64,000 nucleotides of DNA from assembly GCF_003014595.1 (NCBI RefSeq), contig NZ_PYGK01000005.1:465616-529615 (forward strand), given 5' to 3'. Shown piece after piece: positions 8,824 to 16,921 of the stretch; the first letter of the stretch is position 1; each line of letters begins with the position of its first letter. Source of the DNA: Chitinophaga ginsengisoli. GTDB lineage: Bacteria; Bacteroidota; Bacteroidia; Chitinophagales; Chitinophagaceae. Below the pieces are notes generated by a model. That model made no database searches, was not told where the DNA came from, and worked only from the letters and a program-made list of their open reading frames with translations. The translations under genes were made by a program, and so were the position numbers.

Positions 8824-9948
8824 GTGCCTAAAGTATTATCAGCCGTCGCCTGTAATCTGGATGCGAACATTCTCGCCGCATGTTTGCCTTTGATGGAGGA
8901 GTCCAGGATAGAAGCCATAGAGTGGTCTTTTGATGCATTATATAAGGTGAAAGAAGTACCAGCCTGGTTCCGGGAGCTACTGACAACCTTCAGCAATGAA
9001 AAGCGGCTCATCGGTCATGGCGTCTTCTTTTCCCTTTTTTCAGGTAAGTGGTTACCTGAGCAGGAGAACTGGTTAAAGCACCTGGAGCAGACGGCCGCTG
9101 AGTTCCAGTTTGATCACATCACGGAACACTTCGGATTCATGACTGGCAAGGACTTTCACCGTGGAGCTCCCCTGAATATTCCTTATACTACCGCTACTCT
9201 CAATATTGGCAGGGACAGACTGAAACGGATTTACGAAGCCTGTAAACGACCGGTAGGTTTAGAGAACCTGGCCTTTTCCTATTCATTGGATGAAGTAAAA
9301 CGGCATGGCGCCTTTTTGGAACAGCTACTTGAGCCGGTAAACGGATTCATTATTCTTGATCTCCACAATCTTTACTGCCAGCTTCAGAATTTTAATATCT
9401 CATTTGATGAGATGATTGCATTGTACCCATTAGATAGAGTCCGCGAGATCCATATCTCCGGTGGCAGCTGGGATGATTCTGCTGCGGCCCCTGATCGTAG
9501 TATAAGAAGGGATACACATGATGATACAGTCCCTCCTGAGGTGTTTCAGTTGCTTGAAATGACCATAGCACGATGTCCGCATCTTAAATATGTCGTGCTG
9601 GAGCAACTGGGTAATGGATTGGTAACAGAAGAAAGCAAACGTTGCTTTTATGATGATTTTTTGCAGATGGAGGAGATTGTTCGTAAGAACAGTGATGAAA
9701 ACGATGCTGATTCCTCCGATCCCTTTCTTCCTCTATCATCTTTATTAACAGGTACTGCTGTCGAAGATATGACCCTGTATCAACAGCAGCTGGAACTTTC
9801 TGCTATCTTGGAATCGTCTGCTTCTTATACAGAGGCTATGCATGCGCTTAGGCAGTCCTCCCTGGCTAATTCCGATTGGAGAATAGAGCAATGGGAGCCG
9901 TATATGATTGAAACGGCTGTTAAGATTGCGCAGAAGTGGAAGAAGTAG
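8824..9948 (+). CDS. DUF692 / multinuclear non-heme iron oxidase (MNIO), RiPP-modifying
   Basis: 374 residues from a GTG start. The DUF692 TIM-barrel pattern is clear: His65 in IGHGVFFS, Glu101-His102 in TEHFGF, Glu147-Asn148 in VGLENLAFS, Asp179 and His181-Asn182 in LDLHNLY, His210 in EIHISGG, and Asp230/His232/Asp233 in RDTHDD. These are the conserved candidate iron ligands of the family (MbnB, TglH and ChrH belong to it), which oxidatively rearranges Cys in peptides. Unlike those systems there is no separate partner-protein gene. Instead the protein has about 85 extra C-terminal residues beyond the barrel that might serve as one. Probable substrate: the adjacent CPACGMG peptide. Confidence 0.88.
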   Translation: MPKVLSAVACNLDANILAACLPLMEESRIEAIEWSFDALYKVKEVPAWFRELLTTFSNEKRLIGHGVFFSLFSGKWLPEQENWLKHLEQTAAEFQFDHITEHFGFMTGKDFHRGAPLNIPYTTATLNIGRDRLKRIYEACKRPVGLENLAFSYSLDEVKRHGAFLEQLLEPVNGFIILDLHNLYCQLQNFNISFDEMIALYPLDRVREIHISGGSWDDSAAAPDRSIRRDTHDDTVPPEVFQLLEMTIARCPHLKYVVLEQLGNGLVTEESKRCFYDDFLQMEEIVRKNSDENDADSSDPFLPLSSLLTGTAVEDMTLYQQQLELSAILESSASYTEAMHALRQSSLANSDWRIEQWEPYMIETAVKIAQKWKK

Positions 9949-10002
9949 CGAGCGCCATAGAAAGATAGCAGACAGCACGCAAATACGGATAAGTAAAACT
10001 AT

Positions 10003-10629
10003 TTACAAGCCTTCCTTTTTTGTCAGTACTACGCTATAGTCCAGTCTCCAACCCGATATTGAACTGTTCTCCGGCGAAGGATACAGCTTGAACTTTTCGG
10101 TATAGTTTTTATGAGTTAACTCAAAATTTTTCCTGCCTTTAAAGTCAGGTGGCAGACAGTGAAAATATTTAGTAGTCAAAAAGTTCATTATCTCCATCCC
10201 GGATGTATCAACCAGTTCCGCGTCGATAATCCACTGACCATGTAACCTGAATACCCTTCCCTGCTTGTCGGCAGAAAAATACAGCGCCCCGGATATCGAA
10301 CCAGTGGACAAGGTAACACTATAATAGTCGTCCAGCGACAAGCAATCTGTAATCGTCGGAAAATGCCTGTCGTATTTCCCATTTGGATCATAGCGATAGG
10401 AAAAAGTTGTATCGAGCTTTTTTACGTTTTCTCCAATTGTTAATAAGGGTTTGCCTTTATATTGTAAGCAAACAGGATCCGTGTAAGCAGCTGTTGTGTC
10501 AAAACCTTCTGTTAAAAATATACTGTCCAAAAGGGTAAGTGTTGCCTTTGGGCTGTCGGCTTGTTTGCTGGTATGGCTGCCGGTACATGAAACTGCCAGC
10601 ATACAGATTGCGATTAATAACTTTTTCAT
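10003..10629 (-). CDS. Hypothetical lipoprotein, 208 residues
   Basis: Start taken at ATG 10629, which gives a lipoprotein signal MKKLLIAICMLAVSC with the lipidated Cys at position 15. A longer frame would add 17 unlikely residues. The mature protein is beta-rich and of unknown function. It is convergent with the MNIO gene, with only 54 bp between the stops. Confidence 0.75.
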   Translation of the reverse strand: MKKLLIAICMLAVSCTGSHTSKQADSPKATLTLLDSIFLTEGFDTTAAYTDPVCLQYKGKPLLTIGENVKKLDTTFSYRYDPNGKYDRHFPTITDCLSLDDYYSVTLSTGSISGALYFSADKQGRVFRLHGQWIIDAELVDTSGMEIMNFLTTKYFHCLPPDFKGRKNFELTHKNYTEKFKLYPSPENSSISGWRLDYSVVLTKKEGL

Positions 10630-11078
10630 TAAAATGGGTTGCTCATTTAGAAATGTGGCTAAACGCTCAAATATACACAACTCATATAAAATGTTGCAGT
10701 GAACGGTTCCTGTATTATCGGTACTTCGCGAAGCACCTGGTACTTATGCCACCTATCTGTGGTGAGCTGAGTTATTTTAAGCTAAATTGATCGTCTGTGC
10801 CCTGAGAGCTTACCCCCTCGTTTTAACTCGTATTAAAAAAATAAACTCACTATTAACGTTTGTTGATTAGCATATACACAGACTTTTAAGCAACTTCCTA
10901 ATATTACCGCTGCCTGGAATCCGGAACAGCATCGGCGCCGAAAGATTATCTCCTGGAAAACAAGCTTCATCGAAATACTACCCCCTCCTCGTCGAAAAAC
11001 CGCCTATACTCATCGAAGTCGTTTCCTATTCATGGGAATGTTTTAGAAATTCAGTTCAGATAAGGATAACTGCTTCAA
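10630..11078. other. Gene-free region before the RiPP-like cluster
   Basis: About 450 bases with no supported gene. It should hold the promoter of the barrel/precursor transcript. A TTTG at about 10860 is present, but no good -7 partner could be placed. No hairpin with a T run was found. Confidence 0.4.
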
Positions 11079-11105
11079 ATGACATGGTCATTACAAACTT
11101 TACTT

Positions 11106-13499
11106 ATGAAAATTGTCGTCTTTTTTTTAGTGGGTATGTTTTTTGTTTTAGGGGCTAGCGCCCAGGCAGTTTCTGTTGGAGGAAGAATTATTGATGAAAG
11201 CGGGCAGCCGGTGGCGTTTGCTTCTGTTGCTGTACTAAAAGGTTCTTCGATCATTGGTCAAAAAATTTCGGCTGAAGATGGCAGCTTTAAGTTAATGATT
11301 GACAGTGCCGGCCGGTATGAAATAAAAATCAGACATGCTTCATACGCAGCGTTTTCGAAGGAAATACAATTGCAGGCCTCACTGGATTCAGAAGTACTTG
11401 TTTTAAAGAAAAGTGAGAAACAATTACGCGAAGTAACAGTAACGGCCAGTAAACCATTTGTAACGAGAAAGATAGACCGGGTTGTAATGAATGTGCAGGA
11501 CAATGCCATCGCGACAGGGAAATCTTCTATGGATCTATTCCGCCTGGCCCCGGGTGTCTTCGTAAATAACGGCAATATCTCTATTAATGGCGTATGGGGA
11601 ACCCGCGTGATGGTGAATGGAAGAATGCTTAATCTGAGAGGAGATGATTTAAAGAACTACCTGGCGAATTTAAAATCGAACGATATTAAATCCATAGAGA
11701 TTATTGCGCATCCTCCGGCAGAGTATGATGCAGAAGGTAGTGGAGGTATTATTAATATCGTATTGAAGAAAAATCTGAATAGTGGTCTGAATGGTTATGT
11801 AGGTGCAGATTATTCCATTGGAGTGGGAAAATACCCTGCCTATCAGCCTTATCTGAGTCTGAATTACAGAAAGAAGAAAGTGGGACTAAGTGGAAGTTAT
11901 TCTTACGGATGGGAGAAGAATTTTCAGGATATTACCCAGGATAGGAGTTTTACCGATAATGGACAGTATCATGCCGTTACATCATCCACCGGGTGGCGAA
12001 ATTCAAATAACGTAAAACTGGGTGTCACCTATGATATCAGCAATAAGGAATACCTTGCTATTGACTATACCGGTCAGTTTGGGTGGTACAAGGACACCAG
12101 CCGCTCAGTAACAACTATAAACTACCCTGTTCAGCAGAATAATACCCTTTCTGATGGGATATTCCCTTCTCTTACAAAAACGAAGTTTTCGAATATAGGC
12201 CTGAACTATGGTATCACTACAGATTCTCTGGGGTCTAAATTTACCCTTGTATCAGACTACACCTATAACGATAGAAATGGGATAAGTGGAACCTATAGCA
12301 AGACATTTGATTTCAACAAGACGTTGATTGCAGACACCGTTTTTAATTTTCTGTACCCCAGTATTGCGAAAATATTTACGGCAGATGTTAAGTATAACAA
12401 AGTATTTAAGCGGGGAATGGCACTGTCTTTCGGGGGAAAGGCTACTGTTACTGATATTGATAATGATAACGGTTATGAAAATTACAAAAACGGTGAATGG
12501 GGGCATATTCCGGGGCTTGGATTCAACTATAAATACAGTGAGAAGATATATGCGGGCTTTGTGAATTTTAGTGGAAGCGCAGCAGGTATGGAGTATAAAA
12601 TCGGACTACGAGGTGAAAATAGTGATATAACAGGCACCCTAACGGGTGGTGGGCAGGATACCATTGTAAAACGGAATTATTTTAATCTTTTTCCCTCAAT
12701 CTTTTTAAAGAAGAATCTTAATAAGGATGAAAGCAATGCCATTACGCTTTCTTATAACAGGCGAATTAAGCGGCCTTCCTACTTTGAGTTAAACCCATAT
12801 AAATATTTTATTGACAACTATACTATACAAACAGGTAATCCCTTTTTGAACCCGCAATTCACTAATGCTGTTGAGCTGGGCTATACATTTAAGAGTCAGT
12901 ATTATATCGGCTTAAGCTATTCTCATACAAAAGATGTAATTAACCAGGTCATTGAGAATGATCCCGCGCTTAAGCAGATGACAATATTGCGGAAGAATAC
13001 AGGCAGTAATACTGTCTATACCAGCACATTCAGCATTCCTGTCAGAATAACTGAATGGTGGAATACCAGTAATAATCTATTGCTAACCTACACAGAATCC
13101 AAAGCTCCTGAGTTTTCTATTAAGGAAGGATCATTGGTATTGCAAACAGAGCAGGATATCAGTCTTACAAATGGATTTGGTATAAATCTGAATGGATTTT
13201 ATACACCGAAGGTGGTTACCGGTAATATCGTTACAGGACGTATCGCAAGTGTCGATTTAGGCATACAGAAGAAACTCCTGAAAAATAAGCTCACCATAAA
13301 AGCATCTATAAGCGATATTTTTTACACTAATAACTTCAAGGCCACCAGCTATTATAATGAATCAGTTATCAGAATAAGACAGAAGGAACAAAGTCGCATC
13401 ATTTCAATTTCATCGGTGTACAATTTCAATCTGGGGAAAGCCTTTAAATCAAAAGAGATAAAAAGTAGCAATGCTGATGAGAAAAGCAGGCTAAAATAA
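11106..13499 (+). CDS. TonB-receptor-like outer-membrane beta-barrel protein with carboxypeptidase-regulatory domain
   Basis: 797 residues from ATG 11106 (MKIVVFFLVGMFFVLGASAQ is a good signal peptide); an ATG at 11079 would add nine residues. Domains: CarboxypepD_reg-like beta domain (about 22-100, GRIIDESGQPVAFASVAVL), plug (about 100-200, SMDLFRLAPGVFV and GSGGIINIVLKKNL), then a long barrel rich in alternating aromatics. It resembles the outer membrane beta-barrel (OMP_b-brl_3) group rather than a classical siderophore receptor. It precedes the two precursor genes by 74 bp, and the last 17 codons have been duplicated with them. It may export or take back the peptide product. Confidence 0.88.
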   Translation: MKIVVFFLVGMFFVLGASAQAVSVGGRIIDESGQPVAFASVAVLKGSSIIGQKISAEDGSFKLMIDSAGRYEIKIRHASYAAFSKEIQLQASLDSEVLVLKKSEKQLREVTVTASKPFVTRKIDRVVMNVQDNAIATGKSSMDLFRLAPGVFVNNGNISINGVWGTRVMVNGRMLNLRGDDLKNYLANLKSNDIKSIEIIAHPPAEYDAEGSGGIINIVLKKNLNSGLNGYVGADYSIGVGKYPAYQPYLSLNYRKKKVGLSGSYSYGWEKNFQDITQDRSFTDNGQYHAVTSSTGWRNSNNVKLGVTYDISNKEYLAIDYTGQFGWYKDTSRSVTTINYPVQQNNTLSDGIFPSLTKTKFSNIGLNYGITTDSLGSKFTLVSDYTYNDRNGISGTYSKTFDFNKTLIADTVFNFLYPSIAKIFTADVKYNKVFKRGMALSFGGKATVTDIDNDNGYENYKNGEWGHIPGLGFNYKYSEKIYAGFVNFSGSAAGMEYKIGLRGENSDITGTLTGGGQDTIVKRNYFNLFPSIFLKKNLNKDESNAITLSYNRRIKRPSYFELNPYKYFIDNYTIQTGNPFLNPQFTNAVELGYTFKSQYYIGLSYSHTKDVINQVIENDPALKQMTILRKNTGSNTVYTSTFSIPVRITEWWNTSNNLLLTYTESKAPEFSIKEGSLVLQTEQDISLTNGFGINLNGFYTPKVVTGNIVTGRIASVDLGIQKKLLKNKLTIKASISDIFYTNNFKATSYYNESVIRIRQKEQSRIISISSVYNFNLGKAFKSKEIKSSNADEKSRLK

Positions 13500-13573
13500 A
13501 ATATTGGTTGCAACAATATGGGGATGCCGAAAACCATTACAAAGAGTAGGCGCAACTTTTCAAATTTAACACT

Positions 13574-13756
13574 ATGTCTACAGAAAAAAAATCAGCAGTT
13601 GAAAAAGCTCTTGAGTTTGAAAAATTGAGTGAAAATGAAGCAGGCCAGTTAGCAGGTGGATTTTCCGATGCTATTGCCGAAAGTGACTCCGATGATGGTG
13701 GATTTGAAATTAATATTTCAAAATGCCATTGTACTTCTACACCTGAAACAACCTGA
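13574..13756 (+). CDS. RiPP-type precursor peptide 1, GG leader and KCHCTS tail
   Basis: 60 residues. The leader MSTEKKSAVEKALEFEKLSE continues into NEAGQLAGG, a double-glycine-type cleavage site after Gly29. The putative core is FSDAIAESDSDDGG, then FEINISKCHCTSTPETT. Two Cys (51 and 53) are followed by a Ser/Thr/Pro-rich tail with several dehydratable residues. GG leaders of this kind are cut by C39-peptidase ABC exporters, and one is encoded downstream. The paralogue 340 bp on keeps the leader and the INISKCHCT motif, which marks these as the constrained parts. The likely modifier is the neighbouring radical SAM enzyme, LanB, or both. Confidence 0.88.
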   Translation: MSTEKKSAVEKALEFEKLSENEAGQLAGGFSDAIAESDSDDGGFEINISKCHCTSTPETT

Positions 13757-13913
13757 GGCCAGTTTTGATCAGGTAGAAGTTCTTCATTCAAAAGCGACAA
13801 GAAATAGCAATGCTGAAAAGAAAAGCAGGCTAAACTGAAATGCTTGTTGCAGCAATATGGGGATGCCGAAAACCATTGCAAAGAGTAGGCGCAAATTTCA
13901 AAAAATTAACGTT

Positions 13914-14105
13914 ATGTCTACAGAAAAAAAATCAAGCCTTGAGAAAGCTGCTAAATCACTCGATGTTGAAAAACTGAGCGAAAATGAAGCCGGTCAGTTA
14001 GCTGGTGGGTTTTCAGACGCATTGGATGCTGAAAGCCTTAGCTCAGGTGATATTAATATCTCAAAATGCCATTGTACTACTAACCCTACGAAACCCACAG
14101 AATAA
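13914..14105 (+). CDS. RiPP-type precursor peptide 2, GG leader and KCHCTT tail
   Basis: 63 residues from ATG 13914 (MSTEKKSSLEKAAKSLDVEK). An in-frame ATG at 13857 lies in the duplicated spacer and is out of place next to copy 1, so it is not used. The leader LSENEAGQLAGG is identical to precursor 1. The core FSDALDAESLSSGD differs, then INISKCHCTTNPTKPTE again ends with a CxC pair and a Thr/Pro tail. Twin precursors suggest two products, or a two-component peptide, made by the same enzymes. A hairpin lies just downstream. Confidence 0.88.
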   Translation: MSTEKKSSLEKAAKSLDVEKLSENEAGQLAGGFSDALDAESLSSGDINISKCHCTTNPTKPTE

Positions 14106-14166
14106 ATATCTATGGCGTGAAGCCGTTAGTATAAATTTCTGCAAGGCATTCCTTACACTTAATAAA

Positions 14167-14204
14167 TGAATAGCCTGTCGGATTAAAAAAGGGCGGGCTA
14201 TTCA
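14167..14204 (+). terminator. Hairpin between precursor and maturase genes
   Basis: TGAATAGCCTG at 14167-14177 pairs with CGGGCTATTCA at 14194-14204 (one G-T pair), followed by TTTTAA. It lies 61 bp after precursor 2 and before the radical SAM gene. A partial terminator here would give more precursor than enzyme transcript, a common RiPP arrangement. Confidence 0.7.
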
Positions 14205-14281
14205 TTTTAAGCTATGATCTGCTAATTGTCCGGCTACTGATAATCTTGTTTTATTTTTTACTATACTTAAAAGATTGTATT

Positions 14282-15607
14282 ATGAAGAAAAGTCAGTTTA
14301 ACACCAGTCTGGTTTATGAAAACAAAAATTATATCTATAATGCATTCAGCAATAAATTTATTGCAGTAGATCCGACCATTTCTGACATTCTTGATGCTAT
14401 CAGAACGCCGGAGAATATAGAAGAACTTTCGGGGTATCATCCAACATTGTATAGTTCCCTTTGTAAAAATGGTTTTTTTGTGGATGATGAGGTGGACGAA
14501 GTGGAAAAGGTAAAGGAACTAAGTGCGAAGGTTGATAAGAACGATACGCATTTCGAATTGATCGTTAATCCTACCATGAACTGTAATTTTAAATGCTGGT
14601 ATTGTTACGAGTCGCACGTGAAAGGGTCGAAGATGAATAAGGAGACAGTCAATAAAACCTGTTCTTTAATTGCAAATATAATTGAATCTAACCCCAACCT
14701 TAAATCTTTTCATATTGCATGGTTTGGAGGAGAACCCTTAATGTATTATCGTGATGTTATAGAACCTATCATGGATTTTGCAGAGGACTTCTGTGCCATT
14801 CATAACATTTATCTTTCCTGCCATTTTACTACTAATGGCTTTTTACTTACAGATGAGATTATTGAGTCGCTGAAGAAATATACAATTACCGGTCTCCAGA
14901 TTACCCTGGACGGGAATAAAGAAACGCATAATACCGTGAGGTATGTTAGTGCTACAAGGGGATCGTACGATACCATTATAAGTAATATCGTGAAGTTGTG
15001 TGAAAACGATTTTCACGTGGGTATAAGAGTGAATTATACTGCCACTAATATGGATGGTTTTGAAGAGGTTTTTGACGATCTGTGTATGATCTCCAATGAG
15101 AAAAGGCATTTCGCCACCATATCCTTTCACAAAGTCTGGCAGGTAAGCGATGACAAAGTAATGTCTGAAAGGGTAAGAAGCCTGATCAGGTTAGTAAGAG
15201 ACATCGGATTTGTATCGGCGGAAGGCGCCATCCCGGATAGCGTAAGGCACTCCTGTTATGCAGATAAAGTGAACAACGCAACAATTAATTATAACGGTGA
15301 TGTGTATAAGTGTACTGCACGAAACTTTTCACCTGATGCTAAGGAAGGGGTATTGAATGATGATGGCAAAATTGAATGGAATTCCAAGTTCCATGAGAGA
15401 ATGGACATTAAGTTCAAAAATAAACCCTGCCTGGAATGCCCTATTATGCCATTGTGTAATGGAGGTTGTTCGCAACATGCTATGGAGAATGCAGGGAAGG
15501 ACTATTGTGTATATGATTTCGATGAGAGTAAAAAGAAGGAAATAGTGATGAAGAAGCTAATGAATATAATCGATAAAAGTAATAGTAATGAATACAGCCG
15601 CTTATAA
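14282..15607 (+). CDS. Radical SAM/SPASM peptide maturase
   Basis: 441 residues from ATG 14282; a TTG 36 bp upstream extends the frame but is unlikely. The radical SAM cluster motif is CNFKCWYC (Cys101, 105, 108) after LIVNPTMN. The SAM-binding glycine region is FGGEPLMY. A SPASM region supplies further cluster Cys: Cys325 (SCYADK), VYKC, then CLECPIMPLCNGGCSQH and a final DYC. The first 85 residues form a leader-binding-like N-terminal module. Such enzymes cross-link or epimerise residues in precursor peptides. The substrate is inferred to be the two KCHC peptides just upstream. Its 3' end overlaps the next gene by 20 bp. Confidence 0.93.
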   Translation: MKKSQFNTSLVYENKNYIYNAFSNKFIAVDPTISDILDAIRTPENIEELSGYHPTLYSSLCKNGFFVDDEVDEVEKVKELSAKVDKNDTHFELIVNPTMNCNFKCWYCYESHVKGSKMNKETVNKTCSLIANIIESNPNLKSFHIAWFGGEPLMYYRDVIEPIMDFAEDFCAIHNIYLSCHFTTNGFLLTDEIIESLKKYTITGLQITLDGNKETHNTVRYVSATRGSYDTIISNIVKLCENDFHVGIRVNYTATNMDGFEEVFDDLCMISNEKRHFATISFHKVWQVSDDKVMSERVRSLIRLVRDIGFVSAEGAIPDSVRHSCYADKVNNATINYNGDVYKCTARNFSPDAKEGVLNDDGKIEWNSKFHERMDIKFKNKPCLECPIMPLCNGGCSQHAMENAGKDYCVYDFDESKKKEIVMKKLMNIIDKSNSNEYSRL

Positions 15608-16430
15608 TATAGCCAGTGAGGATTTTTTCTCCGGTATATATTCCAGGGAAGTCCTGGCAAAAGTGGCATGCGGAGAAGAATTGGCGAAATATGATTACTA
15701 TGAATCGGTTTTTCAGCATGCTTTGAACCTGGCTAAGGGTAAGAAAATAGAGGAGAGTGTCAGGGAGTTTGAAAAGGGAGAGGAGAGGCTTAGTGCAGAA
15801 AAGAAAGGATCAGATCTGAACGCTGTTTTGTCTGATTGTTTGTATCCTAAAAAAGCTTATCTGTACTATAAGTTAAAACGGATGTCACTTGCCCGGCTGC
15901 TTACTTATAAGTCAATCATTACGAATGAAGGTTTGAAGATATCCCGGGGATTTAATTTCCTGGTATTTGTTCAGACTCAACAATATCATAATCTCGCCAG
16001 GATCTTTTTTGCTGAATCAAATGTAAAAGAAGGAATTCGGTTGAGTTACCGGTTGATATGGTTCCTGTTGACCAAAGAATCGGCTGGAGTAAAGTACCTG
16101 GATAAAATAGCGCTTCCTGTAGAGGAGGAAGAGTCGCAACTAAGGTGTGCAATGACTTACCAGGTGCTGTTTGAATTATTAGGTGTGCTGGCCAGGATGA
16201 AGAATAATGTGGCGCTCTATCTGAAGTCTTTGATTATTTTCCTGGAAGAGCTTATTCAGCATTTCAATGTGTGTAACGAAAGGGAGCATACGCTCAGGAA
16301 TTTTCTGATTGTATTCTCGGGCATAGATCTTCACGACCGGAGCCGTTATATTAATGCCGCTAATCATTTTTTACAAACTTCAAAGGACATGTTTCCTAAT
16401 ACTGAAAGAGTTATTAAGTTATTCTATTGA
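15588..16430 (+). CDS. Unrecognised helical protein of the RiPP-like cluster
   Basis: 280 residues, translationally coupled to the radical SAM gene by a 20-bp overlap. I do not recognise the family. It reads as all-helical, with repeated Tyr/Leu-rich helices (AYLYYKLKRMSLARLLTYKSI, then YHNLARIFFAESNVKEGIRLSYRL), suggesting a TPR-like or armadillo-like scaffold. No signal peptide, metal motif or nucleotide-binding motif is present. Position and coupling suggest an accessory factor for the maturase or a peptide chaperone. That role is inference only. Confidence 0.8.
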   Translation: MNTAAYNIASEDFFSGIYSREVLAKVACGEELAKYDYYESVFQHALNLAKGKKIEESVREFEKGEERLSAEKKGSDLNAVLSDCLYPKKAYLYYKLKRMSLARLLTYKSIITNEGLKISRGFNFLVFVQTQQYHNLARIFFAESNVKEGIRLSYRLIWFLLTKESAGVKYLDKIALPVEEEESQLRCAMTYQVLFELLGVLARMKNNVALYLKSLIIFLEELIQHFNVCNEREHTLRNFLIVFSGIDLHDRSRYINAANHFLQTSKDMFPNTERVIKLFY

Positions 16431-16465
16431 TTGCGAGTAATATTAACACAATAAATCAGTTAAAA

Positions 16466-16669
16466 ATGAAGAAGCTAAAAGATTTATTTGCTAAAAAGAG
16501 TAAGCCTGCATTGGAGAAATGCACGGCTTTCGAGATAAAAAAGGAAGAGTCGGATGTGTTGTATGGTGGGTTTAAGGAATATAAGCCGCCTATTTATGAA
16601 CAGGATGATTCTACTAATTATTCGTTCAAAACTACCGAGTTGTTAATCGATATTAATCAAACTAAATAA
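16466..16669 (+). CDS. Small GG-motif protein, possible third precursor
   Basis: 67 residues from ATG 16466 (MKKLKDLFAKKSKPALEKCT); an upstream non-ATG start is rejected. It has a basic amphipathic N-terminus, then EESDVLYGGFKEY, where LYGG could be a double-glycine processing site. The remainder is PPIYEQDDSTNYSFKTTELL, rich in Thr, Ser and Tyr with no Cys after the GG. It lies 35 bp after the helical protein gene and 6 bp before the next small gene. It could be a further precursor or a structural accessory peptide. Confidence 0.75.
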   Translation: MKKLKDLFAKKSKPALEKCTAFEIKKEESDVLYGGFKEYKPPIYEQDDSTNYSFKTTELLIDINQTK

Positions 16670-16675
16670 AGTATC

Positions 16676-16879
16676 ATGTCACAGAAGAAAAAGAACAAAA
16701 AGGAAAAACCAAAAGACAAAAAAGACAACATCGTGGATGTTGATAAACTGAAGTCATTTGGAATTATTAAGGGTGAAGGTGATGACGATATAGAGGAGAT
16801 TGATGGGGGTGATATTTCGGGAGGAAAAACAGATGATGATACCACTGTCGATACGCACTGGCCGACTACAGGAGCGTAA
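16676..16879 (+). CDS. Small highly charged protein with GG pairs, possible precursor
   Basis: 67 residues. The first 18 are almost all Lys/Glu/Gln/Asn (MSQKKKNKKEKPKDKKDN), then VDVDKLKSFGIIKGEG, then acidic DDDIEEIDGGDISGG, and a tail KTDDDTTVDTHWPTTGA. Two GG pairs could be leader-cleavage points. The 17-residue tail after the second contains five Thr and would be a LanB substrate in composition. No Cys. It sits between the previous small gene (6 bp) and the C39 exporter (42 bp). Function not known. Confidence 0.72.
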   Translation: MSQKKKNKKEKPKDKKDNIVDVDKLKSFGIIKGEGDDDIEEIDGGDISGGKTDDDTTVDTHWPTTGA

Positions 16880-16921
16880 TGCATAACGGGATGTGGCAAC
16901 AGATTTTTAAACTCCAATGCA

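Larger units (their letters stand above)
13449..14105 (+). repeat. Tandem duplication, period 339 bp, carrying barrel 3' end plus precursor gene
   Basis: Copy 1 starts at 13449 and copy 2 at 13788. Both contain the last codons of the barrel gene (ending KSRLK in copy 1 and KSRLN in copy 2), a near-identical spacer with ATGGGGATGCCGAAAACCATT, and a precursor gene. Offsets of matching landmarks are constant at about 339 bp. The core regions differ more than the leaders and spacers, as expected when a substrate gene duplicates and diversifies. Confidence 0.9.

Noticed and set aside
8824..9948. Xylose-isomerase-like sugar enzyme as an alternative for the DUF692 protein
   Set aside because: The His/Glu/Asn/Asp/His pattern and the neighbouring Cys-tailed peptide fit the MNIO family better.
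13857..13913. Upstream ATG for precursor 2
   Set aside because: The sequence is the duplicated spacer. In copy 1 the same ATG lies in a different relation to the precursor frame, so it is not a shared start.
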